Assembly: GCF_958450345.1 (NCBI RefSeq)
Contig: NC_088780.1
Location: forward strand, 134,554,226 to 134,618,225
From: Calliphora vicina
Taxonomy: Eukaryota; Arthropoda; Insecta; Diptera; Calliphoridae
Reading direction: 5' to 3'
Length of the DNA stretch: 64,000 bases
Positions within the stretch are counted from its first letter, which is position 1. Each line of letters starts with the position of its first letter. Positions 22,540 to 34,659 of the stretch are shown piece by piece. The translations under genes were made by a program, and so were the position numbers. A model generated the notes under the pieces. That model had not been told where the DNA came from and ran no database searches. It worked only from the letters and a program-made list of their open reading frames with translations.

Positions 22540-23870
22540 TATTTTTTTAAAAGGAAGTTTTCATTCCATTTGTAACATATCGGAATATTGGACTTAGAAC
22601 CAAAAAGTATATACATTAGGGTGGCCTTTAATAAACGAAAGTTGAATTTTGGCCATTATCACCCCTCAGTTTGGAGAACATTAGTAAAAAAATCATCCTG
22701 AAAAAATTTTAGGTAAATCGGTTGGGGTAAAGACGTGCCGCAAGCCCTCTGAAGTTTTGAGATCCATTTACAAGGGGAAAAAATGAATTTTTTCAGTTTT
22801 TGTAAAAATTTTGCAATTAAAAAATTAATTTTGCAAATTTAATTTAAAATAATACAAATCTGTACGTAATTGTCGTTCTAATGAGACATAAAAAACATAA
22901 ATTAGTCAAAAAATTTTAAAGTTATTAAAAATTCGCCAGGCCATTACCGTGTCTCAGGCAACTAGAACAAGAAATCTAGGAACAAAATTAACATATTTTG
23001 ATAAATATTGAAATAAAGGCTCATTTTTACTTAAAATATATCCATATTTACTTGTATATGAGTTTTTGTCTTCGTAGGATATCGTTAACGCAGTTTCAAA
23101 GCTCCATTTTCAAATTTTTAAAAATTTTTTTAAACAAATTTCAGAATTTTTTGATCATCTCATTGGGATTTATTAAGAATATAATAGGGAATAAAAATGT
23201 GAAAAAATTATGAAAATATCTCTTAAAGTTTTTCTGTACCTGCGATTTAAATTTTGAAATTTTCGAGAAAAACCAATTATTTGGCCATTTTTTGGCGAAT
23301 GAGCTCTATTTCCTTATTGTTATGAATTTAAGTAAAACCTATTCAGAATATTATAGTCCAGATATTTCTAAAAATACTCTGAAAGTTTTACTAAAATTGG
23401 AAAACGTTAAACCTTAAATCGTGATGGTCAAATGTCAAAATTTCCTTGTAAATGCATCTCAAAACTTCAGAGGGCTTGCGACACGTCTTAACCCTAACCG
23501 ATTTACCTAAAATTTTTTCAGGATGGGAATGGCCAAAATCCAACTTTCGTTTATTAAGGGCCACCCTAATATACATACATATATTCCTGGTACTTATCGA
23601 ATTTTTAGACGATCTAGCTATGTCCGTTCGTCTACCAGTTGTTGGCACGATAGGTCCTCGAGGGAAGGACTTAGGGAGATGAAATTTTCCCAAAATATTA
23701 TTTGTTGTTTGCTATTTAAATTGGATAAAGGCGGCCAACTAGAACGAGAATTATTGACCAAAATGTGAGACAACATCCAAAAAAGTGAATTTTTTTAAAA
23801 TATTTGGATATTTTCTTTAACCCAGCTTTCACACAAATTTCTTCCCGGAATATGGCTCTATAGTACATAT
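22540..23870. repeat. TATACCC-type repeat interrupted by a foldback transposon
   Basis: The sequence before 22617 (GAACCAAAAAGTATATACAT) and after 23578 (ATATATTCCTGG, then GACGATCTAGCTATGTCC) is the body of the dispersed family also seen at 17403-17850. The foldback copy at 22617-23578 was inserted into it. This nested context fixes both element ends and the target duplication. Confidence 0.6.
22617..23578. mobile_element. Long foldback DNA transposon, copy 2 (962 bp)
   Basis: It has the same family termini as the element at 14171 (TAGGGTGGCC...CCACCCTA), with the AAACGAAAGTTG block at both ends. It is flanked by ATATACAT on both sides. It lacks roughly the inner half of copy 1, so it is an internally deleted derivative. 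Nothing is coded. Confidence 0.8.
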
Positions 23871-24106
23871 ATATAATATCAGTATCCATACAAAATTCAG
23901 CAAATAAAAGTTCTATGTAAAAACTAAACGAAATTTAGTTCATATTTTACCATATTCCCCATATATAATTCACTTCCTAAAATCACTTAAATACACATAA
24001 ATCTCTTATAAATATCGTTATCACGTTGAAATTCGAAATAAATAAATTACAATAACCTATAAAAATATTTAAATGCATGAATCTAGCAACCAAATCTGGT
24101 AAACCA

Positions 24107-24580
24107 CACAGAGAAAAAAGATTCGTAGTAGTATCAACTGAATTTGTTGCACACATATAATTTTTCATTTCTATCAACATTAAGTCAGTTGATAAAATAG
24201 AATTTCCCTTGAAGCAACCAAACTGTTGTTACCTATTCCAAAATTTTGCAGTCACAACTGTAAAATTCAGTCTCTATGGTAGAATCATTCGATTGGTAAC
24301 AAAATTCGCTTGCTACCACGAATCTGTTTTCTTTGCCCGTATTAATTGGTGGGTATAGCCGAATATAAAACTCATACACAGAGAAAACAGATTCGCAATA
24401 TCAACGGAATTTTGATTCTGCCTTAGTGACCGAATTTTACAGTTGTGGCTACAAAATTTTGGAACTGGTAACAAAAGTTTGGTTGCTTCAACCAAAATTT
24501 TTCTTTTTCTACTGATAACCAGTTGCTAGAACCGAATCATTCGATGGCAACAAATTCGATTGCTTGTTTGTTCTGCAAAA
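24107..24580. repeat. Two adjacent copies of a CACAGAGAAAA-ended MITE
   Basis: Copy 1 (about 24107-24335) starts CACAGAGAAAAAAGATTCG and ends CGAATCTGTTTTCTTTG, an inverted counterpart. Copy 2 starts at about 24377 with CACAGAGAAAACAGATTCG and is degenerate toward 24580. The two share internal blocks such as AATTTTACAGTTGTG in opposite sense. They are non-coding. Confidence 0.5.
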
Positions 24581-25440
24581 TGTTTTTGATTTTTCATTTT
24601 AACGTCCAGATGGTTTCAGAGACTGTATTATTCATACAGAATTTTTGGAACCATAAAGGTGTGGTTTCCTTCAACTAGAATAAATTGTTTGGAGTTCCAA
24701 GAGAGCTCTCAAATCATTTTGGATGAAAATCACGTACAAATTAAATTATATCAGCTGGGCAACCGTATAATCCATGTTCCCAGATTAACTAAAACCTGAT
24801 TTAATTATATTGATAATATGTATGTCGGGACTGCTTGTTCTGCAAATTTATTCTGAAAACCATCAATATAATTCGGAAGAAGATCTAAAGTTTTGAATGA
24901 TTGGCGGGCTTAACACATATATTTATTGTACAAGATGGAATAGGGCCAGCCTTGTGGAGCCCGTAATTTTGACGTTTTTGTACTCTTACCTTATAAAAAT
25001 ACACTAACAAAAACATTATTGAAATTTAAACAATTATTGATTTTATTATTTCGTAATTTTTATTTATTTATTCGTTGTTAAAAAATAAACAAACAAAATC
25101 TTTTATTTTTAAATATTTTCATTAAAAAAAATTTACTTAAACATTTAAGAATTTTACATAAGTATACATAATTGTATATTAATATTTATATGTAGGTATA
25201 GACTTATTAAATGTATATTTACTATGCTAAATTCTATTTTTTGTTTTAAATACATAATTCATTTTGTAGATGTATATTTTTTCTTTTTTAATTTTGTTTA
25301 AATTTGTTTGGGAAATATTTAACAAAGTTTTTCTTTAAATACTTAAAGCACTTTTTATATGTATATAAAAATGTAGAATGCTTTATTTATAATTTAATTT
25401 GATTAATTTGTTCATAATTAATTTCATTATTGAGTGTTTT
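24581..25440. other. AT-rich DNA, nothing recognised
   Basis: Long A/T tracts with no gene, RNA or clear repeat ends. Confidence 0.4.
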
Positions 25441-25905
25441 TATACCCACCATCAAAAAAGATGGGGGGTATATTGATTTTCTCATTCCGTTTATAATACA
25501 TCATGTATATGGGTCCTCGGAAGATTCTACAAATACTTTCTGTGGGTAAGGCTTGTGTGGTATTGAAAATGTTTAATATGGGTCCATATATTTCACCTAG
25601 ACACCCCCCCACCCATATACAAATGTCCACAAGGAATACTCTTGATTATGTGGCAATCTTGATAAAATTTTGCACAAATTATTTCTGAAATCAAATGACT
25701 TGAACATTCATAATTGTCTTATAATAATTACTTTCGTGATGAAATTGGACATAAACAAGTTCTATATTAACCTAAATCTTTCTACCAACTTTTGTTAGGA
25801 TCGGTCCATAATTGACTCTACCCTCCAGAAATATTGTTTATGATACTACATATTGATGGTGGGTGTACAAGATTCGACAGAGCCGAATACAACACTCTTA
25901 CTTGT
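25441..25905 (-). repeat. Dispersed TATACCC-type repeat, complete-looking copy (inverted)
   Basis: It starts TATACCCACCATCAAAAAAG and ends GATGGTGGGTGTACAAGATT, the hairpin-type TTCGACAGAGCCGAA, then CTCTTACTTGTTTT. Both family ends are present in reverse orientation relative to the 17403 copy. Chance frames inside are shadows. Confidence 0.7.
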
Positions 25906-27204
25906 TTTAATTCATGTGAGTGATTTTTGTAGGAGTTTTTAATTGAGTATACAATGTATACAAAATGTTTCGATGATATGTGAATTGAAATTATTGTTAA
26001 AAAATATATGTATGTATATGAATGTAGTTATAGGTAATGTAAAATACTTAATTTAATTTAAAAAATATTTTTATATATTTATATTTTTTATACAATTTTC
26101 CATTAACTTTCACAAAATAAAAGATTTTGAAAAAAAAAATAGATAGGATTTGAAAGAGTAAACGCTTTTGTAAATATTGATTTTCAAAAAATCATAGTTT
26201 TTTAGCATTATAAGGTAAAAAATAGTACATTGAAAAATAGTGGTTTGAAGGCTACAATAAAGTAACTATTAATTTAAGATAACAGCGGCAGTTCTGTAAA
26301 TCGAGTGATTTGAAAAATAATTAAATTCAAAAACCCAATTTTTTTAATCGTACATTGAAATTGGATTGTTTACTCGAAACGAGTAAGTCATGTTAATTCG
26401 ATTTAGAGAACACCAAAATAGGTGAACTCGCTTTAAAAACAAAAACGTTACTCGGATTCTATTTACAGAACAGGATGAAAAGTAATCCAATGAGGATTTT
26501 TATTGGAATTTATATTGTCAACCAATTAATTAAATTATAGTTTAATATCAATGGCATTATCCAGTAAAAACGATTTTGTACATTGCAATTAGAGTATCCA
26601 AAACCGATACCGAAAACCGGTTAACCGGTTTTTTCATCTTTGTAAACTCCACCGGTTTCGGTTTTTTTAAGTTTTCGGTTTTTTGAAAAACCGGTTTTTG
26701 TAAGACGGTTAACCGGTTTTAATAAAATATATTTACGAATTTAGCAAAAAAAGTCTCATATACAAATAAATCACACGACCTTATTTCATGGCGATCGGTC
26801 CATAATTGGAATAGCTCTCAATTTAAGGCCCACTTGCGAAAGTCAGACGAAAATAAATTATTGAAATTTTAAAAGAAAAACGTTTTTGCTAATTAAAAAA
26901 ATGCTTCCAAAAGGATAAAAACTTATTTAAAAAATACAAGTTTAAAACTAAGTTTACCTTTACAATCCGCTGCTTTTTAATACCAGACGTATGTGGGCGT
27001 ATTGCATTTAATTTTTTATACTCGCGATTTTTGATTAATCGCAGTTAAACTTTTCACATTTGTATTACAAAATAATGAAATATAATATATTACAGAAACA
27101 AAAATAAATAATACATTAATGAAATTGAAAATGTCCTCTTGCATTCTGATGAATTCAAAATGTAAGTAACGGTTCGAAAAACTCAATACGACACTTTCTT
27201 ACAA
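25906..27204. other. AT-rich DNA, no gene seen
   Basis: A tract around 26600-26720 is dense in AACCGG/CCGGTT repeats (a related tract is near 22410-22440). Otherwise nothing was recognised. Confidence 0.4.
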
Positions 27205-27880
27205 CCCAGCAGTTCTAGAAGACTGTCCCGAACTTGTGATTTTACCTATCATTGCGGGTGACAACAAGTTATATAACTAGCTACGTGACTAGGCAGAGGT
27301 TCAATTGACCTTTTTTGATTATAATGAGATTGTCTGACAGCTTGTCCGAAGTAGTCAACGTATTGGATTCACATGCCGGCTACATAGATTCAGTTACCTT
27401 ACTACCTACCTAACTGGTTATTGGATCAGCTACATAACTAGTTATTTAAACAAATGGCCAGTTAAAACTACATCTCATAGACAGTCCAATCACCCATTGC
27501 TTTTAGACAAACCTACCTCAGACTAATCTCCAATAAATTACTAATTTTGGGTAAATTAAGTCAGGTTTAAAGTAACTACACTCTAGGTTACTTAGAGACA
27601 CTAAAGTGACAATTGACTATACGCTAGGTTACATGTGATGTCAGTAGTCGTAAGCAAAAAGAAAATAAACTTTATGAGAAATATATCAACACAATTTGTA
27701 TAAAACTACAGCACATAATAATCGTTTAAAGTGACTACACTCTAGATTACCTAAAGACACTTAAGTGACAATTGTCTTTACGCTAGATAACATGGGATGT
27801 ATGAAGTAACCAATTGACTTCTCTCTGAACTACAAAGGACACATACGTGTCAAATGACCCAAAATATATAAATTAGAGTC
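27205..27880. repeat. CCCAGCAG-ended repeat with an internal ~150-bp dimer
   Basis: The left end is CCCAGCAGTTCTAGAAGACT. Inside, a block containing ACTACACTCTAG, AGACACT and GTGACAATTG occurs twice, at about 27573-27640 and 27722-27790. The same dimer, in inverted orientation, forms the repeat at about 51805-52268, whose right end reads CTAGAACTGCTGG and then CTGCTGGG. The right end of the present copy is not clear. Confidence 0.5.
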
Positions 27881-28130
27881 AACCAAGTGATCAGACATTA
27901 GTGACAAATTGTCACTGACAATTAATGTCTTTATTGCTTTATTGTAATTAATAAACATAATATAAACACTACTACTAGTTTTCAAAATGGCTATACAAAT
28001 GCGTGTCCTTGTAATTTCATTAATGTGGTCCCTTTTTAAATATGTATGTTTATATATAAAACTGGTTTTTGGTAAATTTTCATAAATAAATGCATTAAAC
28101 GGTGGATTATAAAGATGAACATTTTTAAAA

Positions 28131-28857
28131 TATGGGCAATTCCACGAGAATCGCCACCACGACTGAAAAAACAAAAACCCTTGAAACTTTTTTTCAAGAT
28201 GATATGAATAAAAGAAAATAATAAAATGTTACTATGTGAAAGTATTTACATCATTAGATCACAACATTTTAAAGACAAAAATAATAGTTTAAAGAGATTA
28301 TATTTATTTTTTTAATGTTTTAGGCTAAAATTGTGGCGAAAACTAGGCTCCCAATTAGCTTGTAGTATAAAATGAATTTGACTCTGATTGTTTTTTTTGC
28401 TATTGTCGAATTGTTTATTGAAACCGAATATATTTACAGAATATATATTTTTTTATTATTATCTGTCACGTACGGTATGCCACGTACTTATTTTTTATAA
28501 ATTAATTTTTATTATAAAATCATCCAAAGATTGTTTTTATATAAATGTACCGTATTGTAAAGGAAAATTATTTCGTTTAGTGTAAGAAATTAAAAGAAAA
28601 CATAACGCCTCTCACGATTCGAATATTTTCACATATTTCTACATGTACCTGAAAATGAGTTCCGTTTTATGTCACGTACGATATACCCTTATTTCGCTCC
28701 ATATTTTGGACAACAATATTTCGAAAGAACTTTTTATTATTTTAAAATATAGGAACATAAAGACCAAATTATCTTTCAGATACTCTTATTTTAGCAAAAT
28801 CTATTCCACTCTATAGGCGTACAAATGTCACGTACGATGATATGGAATTGCTCATAT
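28131..28857. repeat. GCAATTCCA-ended repeat carrying CGTACGTGACA motifs
   Basis: The outer ends ATATGGGCAATTCCA (28131 on) and the inverted TGGAATTGCTCATAT (ending near 28857) pair. 28665-28845 is the inverted counterpart of 11033-11215, with GTCACGTACG motifs at both sides. It is non-coding. Confidence 0.5.
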
Positions 28858-29262
28858 ACAAAATACATTCATACATTGTCGCTATATTTCTGGCAGGCTA
28901 GTTTTTAACATGGCAGAACAAGCAAGGTACAATTATTGGAAAGTATATTCTCAATTATTCATTCCCTATAACGTCAAACAAAAGAAAATTAGAAAAAACA
29001 AAACGAAATGTCTAAAACAAAAATAAATTAATTTTTGGTTTTCAAATTCTGTATTTACTTTTTTCGTGAAATATTTAATTCAAATTAAAATTGTTCCAAA
29101 TAAATATGTGTTGGTTTTGATATAATGTGCAAAACATCGCGAAAACAAAATAAAAAGTGATGAGAGTAAATGCTTTATTTGACGTTGTAGGGGTAAATAT
29201 TGACAACTCTCCCTAATAAATGTACCTGGTTGATTCTGCCATGGTTTTTAATATGTATGTAG

Positions 29263-31416
29263 TAGGGTATTCATTCGACTAATGATCGTTCGATTAATCG
29301 AATAATTTCTTACGAATAATTATTCGAACAATTTAAAAATGTACATTTTCGAATAACGAATAATTCGAACAATTTTATGTAGAATAATCGAATAAAACGA
29401 ATAAATGTTCATATATATTTAAATTTATTTAATTGCTTAAAATTTTTCATAATTTCAAATTTAAATAAGTAACAATGACTCGCAAGAATTTTATTGTTTC
29501 TGAAATTCGACAAATAACTAAAGACAAAGAGACTTTCGATCACTGTAGATGAGTGCTCCGATAGCTCCTTCTATAAATATATAAATATTACTGCAAGAAG
29601 TTACAATTCTAAAAACAAATCTTTCAACATTTTTAACTTAGGACTTGAACCAATGGAAATAAAAGGTACGGAATAAACTATTTGTTATTTAGCTGGCGAA
29701 ATATTAGAAGAATCGCAATTAATAATCAAAATATTAACTTACATTAAAATGAAGTTGAATATGATGGAGAATGTGATTTTGAAACGGTCGTCGAAAGTGA
29801 TATTGAGGATGACATTTATAATGATTACATTGAAATATATAAAGGTCATGATCTTAAAATATATGTATGTATATATAAGTAATGTTATTAACCGCGTACG
29901 TAAGTGTTGCAAAATATTTAATAAATCGAATGATAAACACAAATATTGCCAACTAACATTTTGTTGCAAGAAAAGCATGCAGTTCGTCTTATACATGATT
30001 TTGAACATCGTTGAACATCTTTGTCTAACATCCCAGCAAAAATTTTGTGAATTTTTGTAATGACAACTAGTTATTTCATGCATTCTTTTGTAAGGAGTGG
30101 GGATTACCCATCACATTATTTTATTTACTAGAATAAGTACTTATTTTTATACAGGCTGGTAATGAACTTTTGCATTTAGCACAGCTATCTAGTGTGTTTG
30201 ACTGGAAAACGGGAGGTTAGTGGTTCGCCACCTGTCAAAGCCATTAATTTTTTTGTTCATATCATATTCAGTTATATGTTGATGTTAAAACTATTGTTAA
30301 CTTAGAATAAAATAACTCGTACATGGAGCAGTGAGTTAGCAGCTTGACTATCAAACATAAGCAAATAATGACTGTTCGATTCCCACACAAGGCAATATTT
30401 TTTGTGTTTTTTTTTTTAGCTACATATTCTTGTTGTGAATTTACTACTTATTTCTCAACTGATTGTAAGTACATTTGTAAGCTTGACCCATGCATTTTTT
30501 AAAAATCTCGAACAAAGATAAGTAGTGTTTTTTGCTGGGATGGTAATAAACTTTTTGCGTATTTGTAAATGCGTCAATCATGCAGTGCCACGTTCACTGA
30601 CAATGATATCAAACTTTGGACAGATTTCCTTTATTGTGTAATTCCCCAAGACAACTTTATTAAGCAAAGATTCGGCAACGTTGATAGAGCTTGATGTATA
30701 ATACAATTTGTTATAAATAATTTAGAAATAGTGAATAATTAATTTACTAAAGAATTAGTTACTCAATTCAAAACCCGAATTAATGAACGACATACAAAAG
30801 TTCTGAATACGTTTATATTGTATTTGAATTCAGGATCATGTCCAACTAGCGCAAATTTTTTAACCCTTTAATGCATATTGTTGCCAATTGTCTACATTCC
30901 AGTTCCACTTAATTTTAGACGAATATAAGCTTGATACTAATTCAGAAAAATCAAATGGAGTACGAAAAGTTTCAGCTAACGAAATTCTAAATCAAACTAA
31001 AGCTAAGTGAAATATAATAAATAAAAATCAACTAAATATTTGATACTTTATAGAAAAATAAAAGTAAAAATCATGCATTTAAGGGTTAAAGCATAGCTCC
31101 AAAACGGAAACTAAAGGGTTTGCTAGTCAATTGTTTTGTAGATTGTTCGGGGGTTAATCTGATCAGAATATTTCTGTTGAAAATTTAATGGTGGACTTTG
31201 TTTTCGAATATTTTTTAACATTATCAATACTTAAATTGTTAACATTAAGGTTATTTTTTGTTTTTCTTTAACAATAAATTATTAAAAAAAACCTACACCA
31301 AAACTTCATTCTTTACTTTTTTAAAAAAATTTAAATTATTCGAATAATTCGATTAATTTTAAACGTGTGATCGCTTTATTCGAATAAGAGAAAACTCTAA
31401 TAATTCGAATACCCTA
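29263..31416 (+). mobile_element. hAT transposon relic (2154 bp) with exact 8-bp TSD
   Basis: It starts TAGGGTATTCATTCGA and ends TTCGAATACCCTA. It is flanked by an exact 8-bp direct repeat GTATGTAG at 29255-29262 and 31417-31424. The subterminal DNA is dense in CGAATAATTCG motifs. Plus-strand translation near 29530-29670 gives ETFSITVDECSD and YINITARSYN...FNLGLEPM, which resembles the start of the hAT catalytic domain. 29749-30060 carries NRVRKCCKIFNKSNDK, a typical hAT middle segment. The frame is broken several times and split by a nested insert at 30032-30539. Confidence 0.8.
30032..30539. mobile_element. CCCAGCAAA-ended element (508 bp) nested in the hAT relic
   Basis: The ends CCCAGCAAAAATTTT and the inverted TTTTTTGCTGGG are flanked by AT on both sides. 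It interrupts the hAT transposase. The interior holds two tRNA-like modules on the plus strand. One (about 30165-30235) has GGTTCGCCACC at the B-box position. The other (about 30322-30390) has TGTTCGATTCC, one mismatch from the B-box consensus. It has no protein-coding capacity. Confidence 0.55.
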
Positions 31417-31719
31417 GTATGTAGGTAATATTCCTAACCGATTAACGATACTTGAAAGATATCACTTATATGTAATGAGTCAGAAAAAACTTATACCCAC
31501 TATTCCAATCAAATCTTGTCCTTGGTCCAACAAATTATTTTTTTTAATCACGTTCTAAATCTTTAATTTTCAACTGTTATTTCGGTCAAAGAAAAGTGCG
31601 TGAAAAAATAATTAAAAGTTTTCAAAACAAATTCAAAAGATTCGATATCGAATAAGAGAATCCTAAAAATAAAAAAACTCGCACGTTCGAATAAGTATTC
31701 GTATTCGTGTTCGACTGCG

Positions 31720-32215
31720 GTAATTAGCCTTGTGAATGTTCATCGTCACACTCTTCAAAAGCCATTAAACAGTATAAGAAAGAAAAACTGGATTAGGAAG
31801 ACAATATTGGTAAGGCAAACGAAGTCGAACAACTCTTTAGAAGAGCACCGAACACTTCTACCAGAGCCAAAGCTAATGCTGAGCCAAAACTACTGCCTGG
31901 GTTGCAGTCGTATAAAGTTCAGAAAATTCCAGATCGCAATGCGGTAAATAATTTAGAACCAAAAGATAGAGCGAAAAAATTGAGGTCAAATTTTGCCAGA
32001 CTTTTCACAAAATCCGGATCACGATTTTTATGTGGCTGATGGACGAAATTCCCCAAGAAGTTTCTTGTGTGGTAAGCCATTTGAAGTTGTGGCAAAAGGC
32101 TAAATAATAATGTCAATTTTGTACCACAGGAAGCAAATCCACCCAACTGTCCAGAACTTCGGTCTGTGGAAAGGTATTGGGCTCTTGTAAAAAAAAAACA
32201 CAGGGAAGGTATCCC
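31720..32215 (+). pseudogene. Relic of an IS630-Tc1-mariner transposase, copy A
   Basis: Plus-strand pieces read YKVQKIPDRNAVNNLEPKDR near 31910, KKLRSNFARLF near 31975, and EANPPNCPELRSVERYWALV near 32133-32190. The last matches the C-terminal catalytic block of the superfamily, but with PPNCPEL in place of the Tc1 SPDLNP or the mariner YSPDLAP. Frames are shifted several times and the middle is deleted. It is the same lineage as the relic at 36077-37390. Confidence 0.65.
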
Positions 32216-32321
32216 AGGGCATGTGCGATTTTAAGCGTATGTCCTGGGACGGAAGCAACTATAAAATCTTTAATGGGAGGATTTCCGAAAAAAGTGGAAA
32301 AATTATATTTATAAATTTAAT

Positions 32322-32520
32322 TGGTCAATTCACAAGGTCTCTTATCAGTCATATTGTCATAATGTCCTAATATATCATGACTCGGCAGCTCAGCTTAACC
32401 GACTCTTAGGCATTCGGCACAGGTCTCAGCTGGTTGGTTACGGTAACAAAATAAACATAGCATACAGAATAGTATTACTTTAGGACATTTTTTGCTTGAA
32501 GAGACCTTTTGAATTGACCA
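32322..32520. mobile_element. ~199-bp MITE with TGGTCAATTCA termini
   Basis: The left end TGGTCAATTCACAAGGTCTC pairs with the right end GAGACCTTTTGAATTGACCA at 32501-32520. Next inward, ATGTCCTAATA and the inverted AGGACAT pair as well. The centre contains a fragment related to the 2129-2403 MITE (GGCACAGGTCTC), suggesting nesting. Confidence 0.65.
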
Positions 32521-33003
32521 AATGTTTAATGAATTTGTAAAATATTTGAAAAATTTACGAATTTTTGAGAATTTTTATATTGAACGGTTTAAGTTTTATG
32601 TAACTTAATACAAGTATACGTTTTTTCTGACTCACTCTTTATATACGTTTTCAAAAATACAGAAAATCTGATGTTAATGTTCCACCACTAAAAACGCACT
32701 GTTCAACAAACTATCATTCGACTACATTGTTGTAACGACAAAAGACTGACATAGATGCTGGTTGTAGAACCAAAAAGACAATCTTTTCCAGGAAAGTACG
32801 AAGGGTGATGACAATTTTCCCAGATATTCCTTGTTTGCATACAAACAAAAAGTAAAAACTTATAGATTGAATGAAAAAAAAAAAGTTTTTCAAACCTGCT
32901 TCATATAAAAGTTAATGAAAAATTTCGTAATATTTTATTAAATTTTATTTTTTGTATGTAAATTATTGTTTTGTATTTACAACCATATTAATTGGTTTAT
33001 ATA
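32521..33003. other. Non-coding DNA before the Tc1 element, nothing recognised
   Basis: Short chance frames only. It ends with the TA target of the Tc1 element. Confidence 0.4.
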
Positions 33004-34659
33004 CACATCTGCTCAAAATAATAGATACACCTAATTGGAAAAAATTTAAATGGCGGTAACATTGAAAATTTCCTCGCAAGCGTTAAGAATACATCATATT
33101 ATTAAAATTTCTATCTGGCAATGTCATGTCAGTCAAAAATCTGGCAACTATTTGCTTTCATGTTGATTTTTAAAAACGAATTTATTTGAATTACAAAAAA
33201 TTATTTGCTCATAAAAATAGATACACATCAGTAATTTGTAATTTGTTTATATACAATTTTTTTTTTGTGCAATTTTTTGTTCCTATTTACGTGAAACAGT
33301 AAGTATAATTTAAATTTTAGCAACAATTTTATAAAAAATAGGACTCTTTTGAAGAAAATGGGACGAAATCATCATTGTACCGAAGATGAGAAAAAAATTG
33401 TTCAAACGATGAGAAATCAAGGAAAATCATTACGGGAAATAGCAAAGAGCATAGGAAGATCTTTACATTTTGTCCAAAATGCTTTATCTAAAAAACAAAA
33501 AAGAGAAACTCGCGGTAGACCAAAGAAAACCAGTCCAGAAACAGATAGGCGGATCGTCCTTATGGTTAAAAAAATACCCTTTCATATCATCGAAAGCTAT
33601 TTCTGCGGAGCTATGTAACGAAATCAGTCCACAAACAGTTCGTCGTCGTCTTTTACAAGCTAAATTGCCGGGAAGAATTGCCAGAAAAGTGCCACTAATG
33701 CGCCAAAAAAATATCAAGACAAGATTAGAATTTGCTAAAGAGCACTTACAATGGTCCGGGTGTGAAGGCGAAAAAAAATGGAGAAATATTTTATGGAGCG
33801 ACGAAACAAAAATAAATTTGTTTGGAAACGACTGCCAAAGAAATGTACGCCGACCAAAAGGAAAAGAATTCCACGTTAAATTTACAAAAAAGACGGTAAA
33901 ACATGGCGGGGGAAACATAATGGTTTGGGGTTGCTTTTCATGGAATGGTGTTGGTCCGATATTCCGAATAGAAGATACCATGAATGCTAGTGGGTATAGA
34001 GACATATTGGAAAACGTAATGCTTCCATATGCATCGGAAAATATGCCATTAATATGGACATTCCAGCAGGACAACGACCCAAAACATAGTTCAAGATTAG
34101 TTAAAAACTGGTTCTTGGAGAATAACGTACCTGTTTTAAGCTGGCCCAGCCAATCCCCTGATTTAAACCCAATAGAAAACTTGTGGAGTGAATTAAAGAT
34201 AAGGCTTTCGAAGGAAGTTTTCAAAAATAAAGACGATTTATGGGAGAAAACGCAAAAAATATGGTACGAGATTCCATTGGAGAAGTGTCAGAACTTGATA
34301 TCCAGTATGCCCAGAAGAGTGGAGAAAGTTTTACAAAACAAAGGTGGATATACTGGATACTAGCTTTACTTTAATAATAAACTAATTTTTTTAAGATAAA
34401 ATTTATTAGCTTTTGTTTAATAAGAATTTTTAAAAATGTATCTATTATTATGAGCACCAAATTTTTCGAAATTTAAGAAATTTAATTTACTTTATAATAT
34501 TTATTATTAATTATGAAATATTTTGTTTTTGTTTTTTACTCTCCTTTTAACTATAAATAAAAATCGACTGAATTTTTTTTATAATTTTACAATATACCAT
34601 TATTTTTTTTCGTTTTTAAAAAATAAATTTTGGTGTATCTATTATTTTGAGCAGATGTG
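33004..34659 (+). mobile_element. Nearly intact Tc1-type transposon (DD34E, 1656 bp)
   Basis: Perfect 28-bp TIRs begin CACATCTGCTCAAAATAATA (33004-33031) and are inverted at 34632-34659. Each is flanked by TA. A second, inner pair of related repeats, GCTCATAAAAATAGATACA (near 33207) and its inverted counterpart near 34437-34458, makes an IR/DR arrangement. This resembles Tc1-family elements with two transposase sites per end. One transposase gene lies between. The perfect TIRs and near-open gene imply a recent arrival. Confidence 0.93.
33355..34363 (+). pseudogene. Tc1-type transposase with a single frameshift
   Basis: It starts MGRNHHCTEDEKK. It has a paired-type helix-turn-helix (GKSLREIAKSIGRS), the GRPKK linker, then TDRRIVLMVKK. 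At the A7 run 33568-33574 the frame moves by one. The second frame continues with PFISSKAISAEL to a stop at 34363. The catalytic triad is visible: WSDETK (Asp codon at 33800-33802), QQDNDPKH and PDLNPIENLW. I count 34 residues between the second Asp and the Glu, so DD34E. Total length is about 336 residues, normal for the family. One indel in a homopolymer is the only lesion seen; it could be a read error or a real mutation. Confidence 0.92.

Noticed and set aside
23391..23768. Overlapping 76-100-codon frames on both strands
   Set aside because: They cross the terminus of a non-coding foldback element and its flank; there is no conserved motif and the frames do not recur in the other copy.
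27830..28174. 114-codon minus-strand frame
   Set aside because: It starts in one repeat and ends in another, with no motif and no splice signals; taken as chance.
29739..30083. 114-codon minus-strand frame
   Set aside because: Antisense of the hAT relic segment, which is the better explanation.
33484..34224. 246-codon minus-strand frame
   Set aside because: Antisense of the Tc1 transposase; no motif of its own.
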